NCBI RefSeq assembly: GCF_000276665.1
Contig: NW_004955429.1
Span: 1,706,384 to 1,770,383 of the forward strand
DNA: 64,000 nt
Direction of reading: 5' to 3'
Source: Chinchilla lanigera
Taxonomy: Eukaryota > Chordata > Mammalia > Rodentia > Chinchillidae
This document shows positions 22,229 through 34,372 of this stretch, in pieces. The position numbers were made by a program, and so were the translations under genes. Numbering within the stretch: position 1 is the stretch's first letter; every line of letters begins with the position of its first letter. A model generated the notes under the pieces. That model was given only the letters and a program-made list of their open reading frames with translations. It was not told the origin of the DNA and searched no databases.

Positions 22229-25141
22229 CTTTTATTCCCTAATCATGTGGTTCAAGGAGAACCTATTTTCATTTAGGATCTACTCATATTCCTGTTGCTA
22301 AAATCTGTCACTAAAATGAGCTGTCCCCTGCTTGTGTATTCAATTATTCTGCTTTCCAGCAGACTGCTGAAAGGCTGTGAAGGTTAATGTGAGGAATGGA
22401 GTTCCTTGTGACGTCAGTAATAACTGACCTATTTATCTCTGCCTGGAGCTGCTGATCTGAAAGTAGAGATTTAAAAGAAAGAACATCAGAAATCATTACC
22501 TTCTTGGGTACATAATTAGTAATAGGAAAAACCCAGGAAGAGATAGAGAGATGGGGGAAATCCTTGGCACACTGAGTAAACGCGGCTGGACAGTTCTAAA
22601 GAGAAGTTCCCGGGAGAGTGAGACAACGACTCCTCCAAGGCCTGATCAATGCCTCTGCTTATAATCAGCGACAATCTCTGTTCTCACACATCCCACCAGT
22701 TTAAAACCTCCTCAGCAATTTACCTAAAGAGAACAGAGCTAATCAAGTTAAGAGAAACACCACCTCATCTGCCACCAACTTTATTAGCCATTCAGAACCT
22801 CGGGTCAAAATCCATTCTCTAAGTTTCTGAAGTTTTCTCAACATCTAAAGCAGTTAGAAAGGTGACCCCCACACCCTGCTCTCTCCCATGGGCAGGAAGC
22901 TCAAGGCAGCTTTGTCCTCATCAATATAAGAAGGAATCTCAGATCTTCTTTGGAATTTCTGAACAATAGGAAGCACTATAATTTTTTAAGAAATGCCAGT
23001 GTCCAGCTATATGGGAAAAAAAGTATAAATGAAAAACAACCAGTAAATATTTCAAGAAAAAGCAAATCTAAGACACCTTTTTCTTTAAAAAGTTGATACT
23101 TAACCGATGGTGGAAATGATGGAGTCCATCTCCAGCAGAAGCTGCTAAATACTGCAGGATGAGAGGTGGCTCTTTGGGAAGGGTAGAGTGGGCTCTGACG
23201 GAAATGGGGAACACACTGACAACAGTCCTCGCCCATCCACTGGGGCAAATTGAATTACTCTCTCTTCCTTCCCTTCCTTATTCCTCTGATTTGTCTGCAC
23301 ATTAAGGCCACATGCAGTTAAACCAGAGGTCAAATTCCCTGCTTTACAAAGAAGCACATAATGCTAAGCAAGAAAAATAAAATCACGGGAAGAAAAGCTC
23401 TGTCATTTATGCAGTTGGGGGAAAATCCCATGAGTCCAGATGCTGACTTCGTTGCTGTCTGGAAAGGAAGCTGCCCCAGAGGCAGCCCAGAAATGACTTC
23501 TTAAAGTCCCTCTCACAGGCAATGTGGCATAGTGCCACCCATCTGGTCCCTCTCAAGATAAAGTACAACCACTGGGTGGCTTCAAGTCATGGGGGCAGAA
23601 GGACAATGACTGCTAAGTAGAAATCTAGGCTGTCCCCATATATACACAATCATTGTGCTCACTTACCCAGGGTCCAGATGCAAGCAAATACAGAGGGGAA
23701 CAGTTTGGAGGCAGGGTTACTTTGAGCTGCACCGGACTCCATGAAAGCAATTCTTTCTGACTAGAGGGCATCACCCAGTTGGTCCATCTCACTTCCCAAG
23801 AGTGGATCAGCCTCACTGGAGAACCCATCAGAGCCTGCTGCCGAGCTGGGCGCCTCCTTTAATAGAACCATGAGAGTCCTGTCACTCTGGGTCTACGTGA
23901 GGTGGGCAGATGGGGTAGTTTTACCCTTGAAACGTGAAATGTCTTAAATAATTCAGAAAGGTTGTAAGCAAATATTATTTCAATGAAGATAACATAGGAA
24001 GAATAGGGTGTATTCACTATAACGGGAGATAAATAGTAAGAAATCTTTCTTTCTAAGTGCTCTACCGATTACATTTGGTTGCCTATACGGAATTCTCAAC
24101 ACCAGTTTTGTAAGTCTAATAATCTCAAGATACTGGACACAAAAACCTGTTATACATATAATAAATTACACAGAGTGTGATGTGATGGTTATAGAAGAGA
24201 TGTTGGTTTCCTTTTTTTCTGTTCTTCCTACTAATGTAACTTTGTCAGACTGTATTTACACTTCTTTTATTATCATTTTGCAACATGTTTCCAAAACATC
24301 ATCCTCTGGTTTCTTACACAGAAATTATGCTTTTTCCCTCCGATTTCACCCTCTTCTATTTCATTTTTTTCTCTTTCTTTCTTTCCTCCAAATTAGAATC
24401 AACTTTCTCTTGGAGGTGGGATGCATTACTGACCTTGCTCTCCCTCTCAGTACTGCGTTAACACTCTCCTTATGTAAAGTAGTTTGTTTTGGGCTTTTCC
24501 TTGTGAGTATTCGGCAATTTGCTTTTGCCTTTTCATAGTTAGGTGTTCCCTTTACACAAGCACAATACAACCCATGGTTTCTACCCAGTGCAGCCACCAG
24601 AACAACTTCAGCAATGCCCTCATCAACTGCCTCATCACTTCCTTCCCTTGCACTTGCTCCGCACACAGGGATCCCAGCCCGGAGCTGTGGCACACTCTTA
24701 GCTTCCTTCCACTGCTCTGGCTGCTTCCCCTCTACTCTTTCCTCAACCAGAATTATGTGGAAATTCCCCCCATTATAATAGTTCCTGATTTTCTTTATTT
24801 GACTCTCTTGAGTATTAAAACCACCTTTCAAAATTTCAAAAATTTCTCTTAAGAAATAGCATGGAAGCTTTTGTGAGACAGCATCAAATTCACTTTGTGA
24901 ATGAAAAATCAGTGCTATTCTCCCCTTCAGTTTTTCTCTTCCATAAAGCAAAACTATATCCATTCATTAAAATAATGTTCATAAGTTCCATTTAACACAG
25001 AATACTATTCTATGTTTTACTTAACAACAGCATGTCATTTTGCCAATATATAGTTATAGGTTTTGAAGTTAGAAAAATGACTACCCGTAGGATTTTATAA
25101 AAGGAAAACATCACTACGTTTGAGAATTTTGCTTCTCACTA
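22229..25141. other. about 2.9 kb without gene or firm repeat
   Basis: Mixed unique sequence. 22560-22900 is less AT-rich than its surroundings. The longest open frame of the window (minus strand, 24361-24963, 200 codons) lies here but shows no domain, and the opposite strand is T/C-rich with a weak L2-like feel. I do not call it a gene. Confidence 0.4.
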
Positions 25142-25150
25142 AAATGTTTG

Positions 25151-25241
25151 GTTTTGATTTTTTGTTTTGTTACCGGGAATCAGACTCAGGGCCTCGTGCT
25201 TACCAGGCAGGCACTGGGCCGCTGAGCTATCGTCCCAGCCC
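25151..25241 (-). mobile_element. ID-type SINE, minus strand
   Basis: A T-rich start (reverse of the A tail) is followed by GTTACCGGGAATCAGACTCA, TGCTTACCAGGCAGGCACTG and GCTGAGCTATCGTCCCAGCC, the reverse complement of the ID body. AAATGTTTG flanks it at 25142-25150 and 25242-25250. Confidence 0.92.
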
Positions 25242-25351
25242 AAATGTTTGTTATTGGACTAGTTACCGACTTGTTATCTCAGGGAACACACTGCCTTCTA
25301 GCTCCAGCTTGTTGCTATGCTGGAGCAGAAGTCCTGCGCTGCACCGAAGCT

Positions 25352-25371
25352 TTGCAGTAGGGGGCACTAGA
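25352..25371 (+). promoter_or_regulatory. CTCF-like motif
   Basis: TTGCAGTAGGGGGCACTAGA contains the core AGTAGGGGGCACTA, close to the vertebrate CTCF consensus CCASYAGGKGGCRCTA. It is a motif match only. Binding is an inference. Confidence 0.45.
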
Positions 25372-25388
25372 CCGACCTTGCTGACTGC

Positions 25389-25461
25389 AGCGGAAGAAGG
25401 CACCACACCATTCCTTCCGGTCCGTTGCCTATGCGTTTCCGGCGGGCTTGCTACTTCCGGG
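25389..25461. promoter_or_regulatory. cluster of ETS-type (TTCCGG) sites
   Basis: CTTCCGG at 25414-25420, TTTCCGG at 25436-25442 and ACTTCCGGG at 25453-25461, plus GCGGAAG at 25390 on the other strand, lie within about 75 bases. A CCATT (YY1-like core) follows. Spaced ETS sites with CpG are typical of TATA-less promoters, but no first exon is evident. Confidence 0.4.
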
Positions 25462-26114
25462 ACCATTGCAGCAGTAACACTGCTTCACTCTGTCAGCCTA
25501 AATCTTCTTCTACAAGTAGCTGACTCCAGTGTGTGGATACTCCCAGCACTTCTGGGCCGTCTTTATACCTTTCCCTGACACCAGCTATACTTCCTTTTAA
25601 AGATCTGGCTCCAGGCGCCAAGGCCCATACTCTGAGTTCAAAGACAGCCACAGCAGTCAGGTGGTACCTCCTCAGAGCTCCGCCTGGCAGCTGTGCAGGC
25701 CTCTTCTTTTAGGGTCTAAGTTTCCATCAGCTCAAACACTTCCTTTTGTAGCCCTGCCTGGAGGTGGGGGGTACTTCTGCAATGGTTGGCTTTATGATAA
25801 CTGAGGGTTCTCTTTTTATCCTCTGCTAACAACCGTACCCATAGTTAGCAAGTTTTCACATTAAGTGCTCTCCATGCTCTCCTGTTTCTGAGCTTTCCAT
25901 GAAATCAGCTTAGTACTAAATGGCAGCTGCATAGCTGCTCAGTCCTCTGTGACTGATTTGGCTTCACTCATCCATGCTACCCATGCTCTTTACAAATTCC
26001 TGTCCCATAATTGGCTTTCCAAGAGGCACTATTTACAGCACTTGGACTATGCATGTATAGCATTCTATACAATTAATGTTTATGCCCCCCCACACACAAA
26101 CAAATTCATTTATT

Positions 26115-26440
26115 GAGGCTCTGCTTTCTAAAGTGGATGTATTTGGAGGCAGGATTCTTACAGAAATAGTTAAAGCAGCAAGCAGTCCTAAGAGTGGGGT
26201 CCTGGTCCAGTATGATTAGTGTCAATGAGAAGACACATGTGTGAAATGTGTTCTTTCTCCACCACATGAGGACACAGTGAGAGGGCAGCCATCTTCAAGG
26301 AAGGAAGAGAGCACCTATCAGAAACTGAGTGGGACAGCACCTTGGTCTTGGACTTCCAGCCTCCAGAATTGAGAGAAATAAATGTCTGTTGTTTGAATTA
26401 TCTAACCTGTAAAGTTTTGTTGGGTTAATCAAGCTGAGAA
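26115..26440 (+). mobile_element. MLT1-type MaLR solo LTR, plus strand
   Basis: Left part GATGTATTTGGAGGCAGGAT, middle ACCACATGAGGACACAGTGA and AGCCATCTTCAAGGAAGGAA, right part CCTTGGTCTTGGACTTCCAG then AGAGAAATAAATGTCTGTTG. This is the MLT1A-type order (CCATGTGAGGACACAG ... CTTGGACTTCCCAGCCTCCAGAACTGTGAGAAATAAA). Confidence 0.8.
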
Positions 26441-26784
26441 AGACAATGGTTAAATTGTTACTCTCACAATTTCAGTTAAATTGTTAAATCCAAAATTTAA
26501 GAATTATTTCCTATGCAACCCATACAGACATTACCATAAACATTTCTGATCTTCACAGCCTTCACAGAACTCATGATTTCTTACTCTGATTACTAAACTC
26601 TTTATAGAATCTGCAATCTCAACATGACTTCAAAGCTTTAGGCTCCCTGAATGTTTGCAAAAATTAGTAAATCAAATTAAAATGAGTCTATACTTGAAGT
26701 TGGCAAGCTGGGAAGCAACTTCTAACATTAAACACAAATGATCTTAATGGAAATTATAGGGAATATTCCCTTCCTATTGATTAT

Positions 26785-26985
26785 TATAAGGGACTGCTCT
26801 AATCACTTTGCATACATCATTATATTTACTCTCATAATACCCTTTTGAAAGAGGTATTATAATATCTTTTACAAACATGAGTAAACAACCCAAGGCACAG
26901 ACAAGTTAGGGAACTTTGTCAATGTCATACAGTTAAAAAGGAATTGAACATAAGTTGGATTCCAAAGAATCTAACAGCCCCTTCA
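26785..26985 (-). repeat. MIR SINE, minus strand
   Basis: ACTCTCATAATACCCTTTTG, AGAGGTATTATAATATC, ACAAACATGAGTAAACAACC and AGGCACAGACAAGTTAGGGA follow antisense MIR (CTCACAACAACCCTATGAGGTAGGTACTATTATTATC ... AAACTGAGGCACAGAGAGGTTAAG). Confidence 0.65.
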
Positions 26986-27305
26986 TGATCTTATTCCGAT
27001 ACTGAGATGTGTCTCCATGTGGTCACTTCAGGTTGTTCTGAAGTTATTGTACACGCACAGCACACCTGATGTGTATCGTGATGTATCTTTACACACAAAG
27101 AGTACTGTCAACTTCTCTTTGTACAAATAAACTATGGAAACCCACCCACAAAATGGTGAAGAATTTCCTTTTACATCCCTCTTCACACTTTCACAGAACA
27201 AACATGAAAGAATGGTCTAGTCATCTCAACAAGGGAAAGCTATATATCATGATGGATGTTTGCCTTAGGTGATCTAAAATGGTACATTGACTTCACTAAA
27301 CCAAC

Positions 27306-27717
27306 TGTTTTAGCTACTTTTCTGGTCACTAAGATACAATACCCAACACTCACAAATTAAAGAAGGAGAAGTTTATTTTTGTTCACAGTTCTAGAGGTTT
27401 CACTCCATAGTCAGATGGCTCCAAGGCAGGGCTACATGGCAAAGGGAAGGCACAGGAGAAACAGCTCATGGCAGGGCAGGCAGGAAGCAGAGTGAGAGGG
27501 ATCAAGGAGGCAGGAGATAGAGCCTTCTAGGCCACACCCCAGTCACCCACCTATTCCCACAAGGCTTTACCTTCCCAACATCACACTTAGCAATAAATTC
27601 ATCAGTGTACTAAATCCTATGTTGAATATCTCATTCAAATGATCCAACCACCACCCAAAAGCCCCATCCATTGAGGTCATGAGGCTTCGGGAGACATCAA
27701 GGTATCAACCATAGCAC
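27306..27717 (-). mobile_element. MaLR-type solo LTR (rodent-type), minus strand
   Basis: Starts TGTTTTAGCTACTTTTCTGG and ends CAACCATAGCACA, so TG...CA ends are present. AAGTTTATTTTTGTTCACAG, a GCAGGCAGGAAGCAGAGTGA stretch and CAATAAATTCATCA match the antisense order of rodent MaLR LTRs. No convincing 5-bp target duplication was seen. Confidence 0.7.
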
Positions 27718-29865
27718 AAAGTATTTGTCTAGGTTTATTTTGCCTTTATTCTATGAAACACTTCATTCCTGTCAGTGCTACTGCATGACTGATGATAACC
27801 ACTGAATAGTATTGAGTTTTAATCCACATGACTCAGAGGAAAATATGCATGTATTTCTCAGAAAAATATATACATTTATTTTTATGCATCTGTTATGGGA
27901 ACAGATTGTATTTCTCTAATGATATGACCTGTTCTTTTAGTTGTAAGACAATTTCTTTATAAATCATAATCCTCCCTATGAAAATAAATGTACAAAAAAT
28001 TGAGAATTAGAATCAGCTTGAATGAGACATTGAGTTTACAATAACTGTAGTCTATGTGCTCTATTTCCTTCCATGTAGTACTGTGCTACATTTTCACACA
28101 GCTCCCTTAAAAACAATCATTTATGCAAATTTCCCCTTGAAAATATGTTTATAGAGAGATTAATGCTACTGCAATCCAGTTTGTCATAAGCCTTCTCATG
28201 TTGGTGTCAGGAATATTGCACCTGATATTTACTGGACACCTGGTATGCTCCAAGTGTGTGTTCTAAGTGCTTCACAGCTGCTAGTTCATATGTTATTGCC
28301 CGTGTGAGAATGGCAGCATGTTCACCCACACTTTTGATATGTGAATACAATGATAATGAAAGGTGCTCTCCAGAGCAACCAAGCCTCTGTTCAAAAACTG
28401 GACTCCTCCTGTTCTCAAGGGAATCTATGTTGTCACAACTTCCTTATCATTTTTGAGAAGAACCAATAGACTTAGGAGTTATGGTGAGGTCAATGCCAGC
28501 TGAGTGAAGGCATTCAGGACAAAAGTAAAAATGAAAATAATTCACATAGTTATTAAAAACCACAATCACTTCATTCTTAGAATATTATACAATCTTCTTG
28601 ATAGTGAGATCATAAAGAAGAAAAATCCAGGGGACAAAATCCCCTAGAAAGCCCAAAATATTTTTTAGAACTTTTAAATATACTTTTCTTTAAAAATATG
28701 ATCTCAGAAAAGAGTCAGTTCCTATTAAAAGGCCTCCATGCAAGAACATTGCTATTATAATCATTAACAAAGTGCCCACAGGGTTTTAAAGTACAAGAAA
28801 ATTTAACTACAAATTTTACATGTCAATATAACAAAAGGTAATGAGACTGCATTGTGAGAGAGTTCTGAAGCATTAATTACATTGTAAATTTTGATGATTA
28901 CATTGTATGGTAAGTTTCGCAACTCATTCAGAGATCAATCACTGACTTTCTAATTTGAGCATTACCCTGTATTGATAATCAATTTTAATTTTGTTATAAA
29001 TTTTTCCTCATACAACTGAATTATATTGATCCCAAAGCTCCTAAAGTCTCAAATCAGCTAAACAGAATTCGGTGAACACCTATGTGAACTGAGTAGTTTT
29101 GCATCTTCACTGATCTGTCATGTATCCAAAAGAAAGTGTGCACACATTCGATCACTAAGAAAGTACACAAATGATTTAAGCCATTCCAATTCCTTCACTG
29201 GAAAAGAAAGCCTCATTTAATAAGACTGCGTGGTTTGGATGTTATACTAGAACAGATCCTGAAATATGCTCAAGCCAAAATAGTCTCAGGACCCCCTGTT
29301 ATGACAGGGGCCCCTCTTTAGTATTAACAAATCTGACAGTGTCTGTGGTTTGGGGAGGTTCAATCTTCCTTATTTTAAGATGAGATTCCTGGACCAGTCA
29401 TTTTGAGGTCATCAAAGAGATCATCAGCCATGCAGAAACTCAATTCCCACCCAAAACTACTGAAACAGCATGCGCCTTTCAACAAGGCTCCCAGTTGATT
29501 ACTACATGCATTAGGGGTTGAAAAACATAGACTTAGATTTTTCTGCCAGGATCAAGATAAGAGAAGAGCTTCCTTCTCTCAGGCACTTGCCATACGGCAA
29601 GTCAGTTGACCATGCAGTGTGCCTACTCCTGAGAATGTTGAAGGCTTATTTCTTCTGAACTGAAAACTTCAGAGCTGTCAGCTGCAAAGAGTCAGGAGAC
29701 AGAAGGTGGAAGGGCAGAAAGCCAAAAACACTGGGTACCCAGATGCTGGGTATACTTCCATAGATATCCCTTGTAGCATTACAGAGCAATCAAAGATAAA
29801 ACTCATGAAGAAAAGTATAACAATGATGACTAGTTGGCTAGTGTTGCTATACTGCTTATTAATTA
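27718..29865. other. unique AT-rich DNA
   Basis: No gene. A weak MIR-like stretch lies at 28225-28300 (ACTGGACACCTGGTATGCTC then TTCTAAGTGCTTCACAGC). A 7-bp hairpin CCCCTGT-TATG-ACAGGGG lies at 29293-29310. Confidence 0.4.
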
Positions 29866-29869
29866 AGTA

Positions 29870-30050
29870 ATAATTAATGTCCTTAATCTTCCAACAGTCC
29901 TGTACAACGGGTAATATTCTCCTTCATTTATAGATGAAGAAACAGAGATTGAGCGAGTGGAGTTAGGGATCCCAAATCATGCAATTAGTAAATGACGGAG
30001 CTGAGATCCATGTTCTAATTTGTCTACCACAACCAGGCTCTGCTACATGC
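29870..30050 (-). repeat. MIR SINE, minus strand
   Basis: TTATAGATGAAGAAACAGAG, ATCATGCAATTAGTAAATGA and CGGAGCTGAGATCCATGTTC match antisense MIR (TTACAGATGAGGAAACTGAG ... CACACAGCTAGTAAGTGGCAGAGCTGGGATT). Confidence 0.65.
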
Positions 30051-33028
30051 TCATTCTCAATTTGGATATCAACTTTAGTTCATTCTTGACTTTCTCCCCA
30101 AAAGCGATGCAACTTTTTTTTCTACCATGCACATTACTATATCTGCATATCAGTCCCTTCCAGTGCTAAATTTAGGAGGGGAAACCCATATGCTCTTAAA
30201 GGAAGACACATTCAAAAAGAAACTGAAAAAAACCAGGGACTGAAATGGGTTGTTAAATAGATCAGAATTTAGACTATAAAGAACCAGACATGCTCGGCTG
30301 AGCAGATCTTCTCTACAGATCCTGCAGAAAAGTGGCAATGCCACAGGATGAGTAAGCCTCCTCTCAGTTCTCTAAAATAAACACAGTATTCACATTTCCT
30401 CCACGTGGTGCATTACTGACCTTCTTCCTCTATGTAAGCGAACCCTGAAAAATATAATCTATTCCAATGAACAAAACTATTACACTGAAAGGGTAGAGAG
30501 AGCTAGTTGTAGAGCTCAGACTCATTTCCTAAACAGTCTAAAAAGCTTTCTGCTTATTAGAGAAGAAACTAAATGTAATGCTGAGCACATTTAGAGACAA
30601 AACTCAAAAACCTACTAGCTACTTTGCCTTTTATTTCAATCTGGGAAAAAAAGAAACTAGTCAAGATTCCTTGACATCTAGTTCACAGCTGTTCCCATGG
30701 CACTGCAAAATGAAAGACAAAACTGGTAGAAATTACTTAAAATGCAAAGATGGCAAAGAGAGCTATTACTGTGGGTAGGTTATAAATGACTTTGGAGATT
30801 TGGGGAGGCTGACTCTTCCAGGCCAACTGAAAAACAGTCATTTAAATCTGAACATGGTAACCCTCTCCTGGTATATTGCTCATGTATTGGAACATTCTCT
30901 TATTAAATTATAGTGTTTTATAACTAGTGAATAAAATTGGTATCATGTTTACTCTACAAAACTCCCTGCCATTTCTCAAATGGATATATATTTTAATATA
31001 AAATTGAAATTTAATATCTAAAGTACTAAGCAATAAAACCAACCTGCCTAGTTTCAAACTCTGCTTAAATTATCTTTTGAATTTTGTATCTAATAACATG
31101 GTACAATAACACAGAAACAAGATTAACACTATGATAGTATTTGTTTAGGAAACCAAGACTGTTGCTATGGAAACAGACATTCTGCATATCTATGGAAACA
31201 CTGACAGTGTTGTAAATAATGATACTGAAAAGCAGAACCTGGTAAACTTAGCATATGAATTCAGTGAAAAAGAATAGAGTATGGGGTAAAAAAGAATAGT
31301 GTAAAGAATAGCGTATGGAATGTGGAGGGAGGAAAACTTAGCAGTCTTAGCCAGGATCTTTTATTGTCTTCTGTTAGTTACTGTCTTCTCATTAATTATC
31401 CAAATCATAACCTATTTATACTTAGCATAAAAGTTCACTAAACTCTTTTTTGACTCAACTTTAGCTTGATAAGATTTCAAACACCAAAGTACTTTCCCTA
31501 AAAACAGTAAAATAAAAAAAAATTACAAAAACTGTATGTGTAACTTAATCACATTTTCAGGTTGTAAAGAATTTTAAATTGTGTCATTGAAATAAAATTG
31601 GACATTTATGCTATAAACATTGAAGCATGTTTCACTGAAACAATGTTCCAATGCTGTAAACATTGAAACATTTAAACATTGCAGTCCACATGATTCTGTA
31701 ATGGTCTGGCACTTTGCTGGCTACACCGTGTGCTACTGGAAGGGAATGATTGTCTTACCTTTGCATAGTCTGACCCAGAGGAGACTGCTGCAAATGGAGA
31801 AAACAGTCACATACTGTGACGCCACTAAGGAAAATCATGAATGTAATAAATACGTAATACATAAAAACCAACAATGCCCTATAATGCCAAGTCCCTGGTA
31901 ATTACATGGTTGGCACAGTTATGAATACATTGAAACTCATCTCATCTCCTTTTAAAAACCAAGTAATTATGATCATTTGAACACTATCAAGTGAGAGAAG
32001 CAACTCAGAGGAAGTGCAGACTGCTGGAGTTAGACCATGTAAACCAGCTGAGAGTCCAGGACCTTCTTTCTGGCGAGCATTCAGAATCACAAGCTCTTTT
32101 CTCTCATGCTCCTATGTTTCCCACCACTGTTAAGCTTTGCAAAGAGGTAGACACAGTAGTTCTTTTGGAGCTGACAGCCTTACCACTTTATTGTTTGTCC
32201 ATCAATTATTATAAGGTCTTGGCAAGAAATGTTTCATACTAAAAGACTGATGTATCCAAGCATTTTGTAGAACTGTAAGATTATGCTTTTGCTTTTGCTT
32301 TTGCTTTTTTTTTAACTTGCAATTCTCTGGTTTTTGAAGGTCCTCTAGGAAGGCAAACAAACATTTTAAATAAGGAATTTGAGATGATTTCTGAGTTTTC
32401 AAGTTAGTTTCAGGCCAGGTGAGGACAAGAAAGGCTCTGGGGAGTTGCTTATCTGCCCCCCTCAGAGCAGCCCTGCCCCCGATGTAAACAAATTCCTCTT
32501 CAAACATTTGCTTTGAACTATGGGCTCCACTGCTTACAAAAAACAGGGGCAACTTTCAAAACCCATCGGTCAGAAAATTCCTTCCAGCTTTACATTTCTG
32601 TGATTCTTTAGTTATTTTTCAGTATGTATTGAATTATAAACTACCTGCTAAGAACATGGTCTAAACCAGAGGGCTTTTGACTTTCGTTTAACTAGAGGTA
32701 AGAGTCAGTGATATGTGACCATGTACTTTAAAAACACGAGGCATTTCTTGAACGTGCGTTACATGCCAAGAGCTCTTTTTAGCAAGGACAGGTGGGAAGT
32801 GAGACCCTTAGGAGTGCAAGGCTGTCCAGAGTCAGGGCTGATGACCTGGGTGAGGGGTCTGTCAAGTCCCAAAGCCTTCCTCACATGGCCTGTTTGGCTA
32901 TAACTGTCTTAAAATTCCTAATCCTTTTCATCACTGAACTTGTGTTTCTAAGGGAAGTCTGTAGGATAATAAAATACAAACACAAGAGGGGGCCTAGAGA
33001 AGAAGATGCAGGGGGTGACCCAGTGGCC
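30051..33028. other. about 3 kb without gene or firm repeat
   Basis: AT-rich unique sequence. Short local repeats occur near 31267-31315 (AAGAATAG units) and 31600-31685 (AAACATTGAA units). No recognised coding frame. Confidence 0.4.
32285..32313 (+). repeat. (GCTTTT)n simple repeat
   Basis: Four GCTTTT units ending in a T run. Confidence 0.85.
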
Positions 33029-33029
33029 T

Positions 33030-33322
33030 AGGATGCTGTCTCATGCAGCTCCAGCTGCCTAAAAAAGTGCCAGACTGGTCGGCTGAAACAACAGGCTTTT
33101 ATTTCTCTTCCTGTCTTAACACACATCCTACAGGGCAGGTGGAGAGAGAATTAGCTCACTCTCTGAGGTCTCTTATAAGGACACTAATCTTTTTCAATCT
33201 GAGCTCCAACTTTAACCTCCTTAACCTTAATTACTTCCTTATTTCAGATACAACTAGATTGGAAATTAAGGCTTTGATATATGAATTTTGAGAGGAAACA
33301 ATTCAATCCACTGAAATATTAA
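33030..33322 (-). mobile_element. MLT1-type MaLR LTR, minus strand, internally deleted
   Basis: TGAAACAACAGGCTTTTATT, then GGTCTCTTATAAGGACACTA, TTAACCTTAATTACTTCCTT and ATATGAATTTTGAGAGGAAA followed by CAATTCAATCCACTG follow the antisense MLT1A order. The usual middle segment is shortened, consistent with a deletion. Confidence 0.65.
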
Positions 33323-33689
33323 CCTAGCTTTGTTTCTCATCATTAAAAAAAAAATGGAAATAAGAGATTGTTAGATAAACACTGAATGGAAGCCTTCTGA
33401 GTCATTCAGTATTAAATTTTCCAAAGGTCTTCCATGGCATGGAAAAGTCCCATATATGATAACAGGAAGCAGTTATTATATATGTGCATAATTTATTGAT
33501 AACCATGGAAAGAGTCATTTGCTAGAAAACAGACTGAAAGATAATACTTTAAAAGTACTTAAACATATGTAGGTAGTTGTCATCAGGATTTACAAGGGAA
33601 CAGATTTAATACAGGACACAAAATTTATAGGATTATTTTATAGTATTCACCCAGAGTCAAATGCAGAAGAGTGCAAGAGATCTGGCCAC

Positions 33690-34372
33690 ACAAAAGACCC
33701 AAAGAATCCAGCTGAAGGCCTGGATCCCACGGCAATGTCCTGCATAAGACCAGCAGAAGACCTAGAGCCATGAAAACATCCTTCATGAGCACAGTTGGAG
33801 GCCTAGAGCCCATGGTGTTATGATTGATACACTGCATTAACTTGAGAAGTCTAGAAACTTAACTAACTCAGCAGTTCTACACCCTAGGGTGCAGAGGACA
33901 TGCCCTCACTACTCTAGGATGTTGTCATTGTGTCAACTTGAGAAGTATAGAAGTTTAACTCACCAGAGGGCCAGGGTCCTCACTTTGTAAACATCCTCAT
34001 CCTGTTTAAGAGGCGGGGGCACGGAGATGATGTGAGTACTACACCTGCCCAGGGCTGGGGTTGGAGTAGCCTGCTTACAATAGAAGGGAGGAAAAGAGGT
34101 TTCTCCTCTCCCCTTTCACTTTTGTTGCTTTTGCTGTCTTCTGCTGCCTTGAAATGTTGCCCCTGTGCCATGCCACCCAGCCTTAGAGCCAGCTGATTAT
34201 GGACTGAAACCTCCACAAACTACGAGTTAAATAAACCTTCCCGTCCTTAATTTTGAGAGTCAGTTATTTTGTCTCAGCAATGAGAGAAAAATAACCAATA
34301 CACGTGGCAATATCCTCCACAAGTCCAGCTGGAGGCCTAGAGCCAATGACAATGTCTCACACAAATCTATAC
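33690..34372 (+). repeat. decayed ~43-bp tandem repeat split by an LTR
   Basis: Units of the form CCAGCTGGAGGCCTAGAGCC followed by a CATGGCAATGTCCTGCATAA-like half occur at about 33708-33748, 33749-33790, 33791-33815 plus 34303-34350, and in part to 34372. The third unit is cut by the LTR at 33816-34302 and resumes with CAATATCCTCCACAAGTCCA on the other side. About four units, well diverged from each other. Confidence 0.65.
33816..34302 (+). mobile_element. solo LTR (MaLR-like), TG...CA ends, 5-bp TSD
   Basis: Starts TGTTATGATT and ends AACCAATACA, 487 bp. The right half has ATTATGGACTGAAACCTCCA and GTTAAATAAACCTTCCCGTC, as in rodent MaLR LTRs. Flanks are CATGG (33811-33815) and CGTGG (34303-34307), a 5-bp target duplication differing by one transition at a CpG. 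Inside, AACTTGAGAAGT recurs at 33839 and 33935 (96-bp spacing), showing an internal duplication. Confidence 0.8.

Larger units (their letters stand above)
25254..26080. other. GC-richer block, possibly an old LTR or promoter-like DNA
   Basis: A stretch with several CpGs at its left and short G-rich runs (GGAGGTGGGGGGTACTTC near 25760). The style recalls ERV LTRs, but no TG...CA ends or family match could be established. A plus-strand frame of 152 codons begins inside the neighbouring SINE and is not a gene. Confidence 0.35.

Noticed and set aside
24540..24770. Possible L2 fragment
   Set aside because: Composition is similar but I could not find two or more ordered consensus blocks.
24361..24963. 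Longest open frame in the window (200 codons, minus strand)
   Set aside because: No recognisable domain and no promoter or splice context. The opposite strand is low-complexity T/C-rich, which suppresses stops on the minus strand.
25120..25578. 152-codon plus-strand frame
   Set aside because: Its first third is the ID SINE at 25151-25241 read antisense. The remainder has no domain.
29293..29310. Hairpin CCCCTGT-TATG-ACAGGGG as a regulatory RNA
   Set aside because: A 7-bp stem alone is expected by chance and no transcript context is visible.
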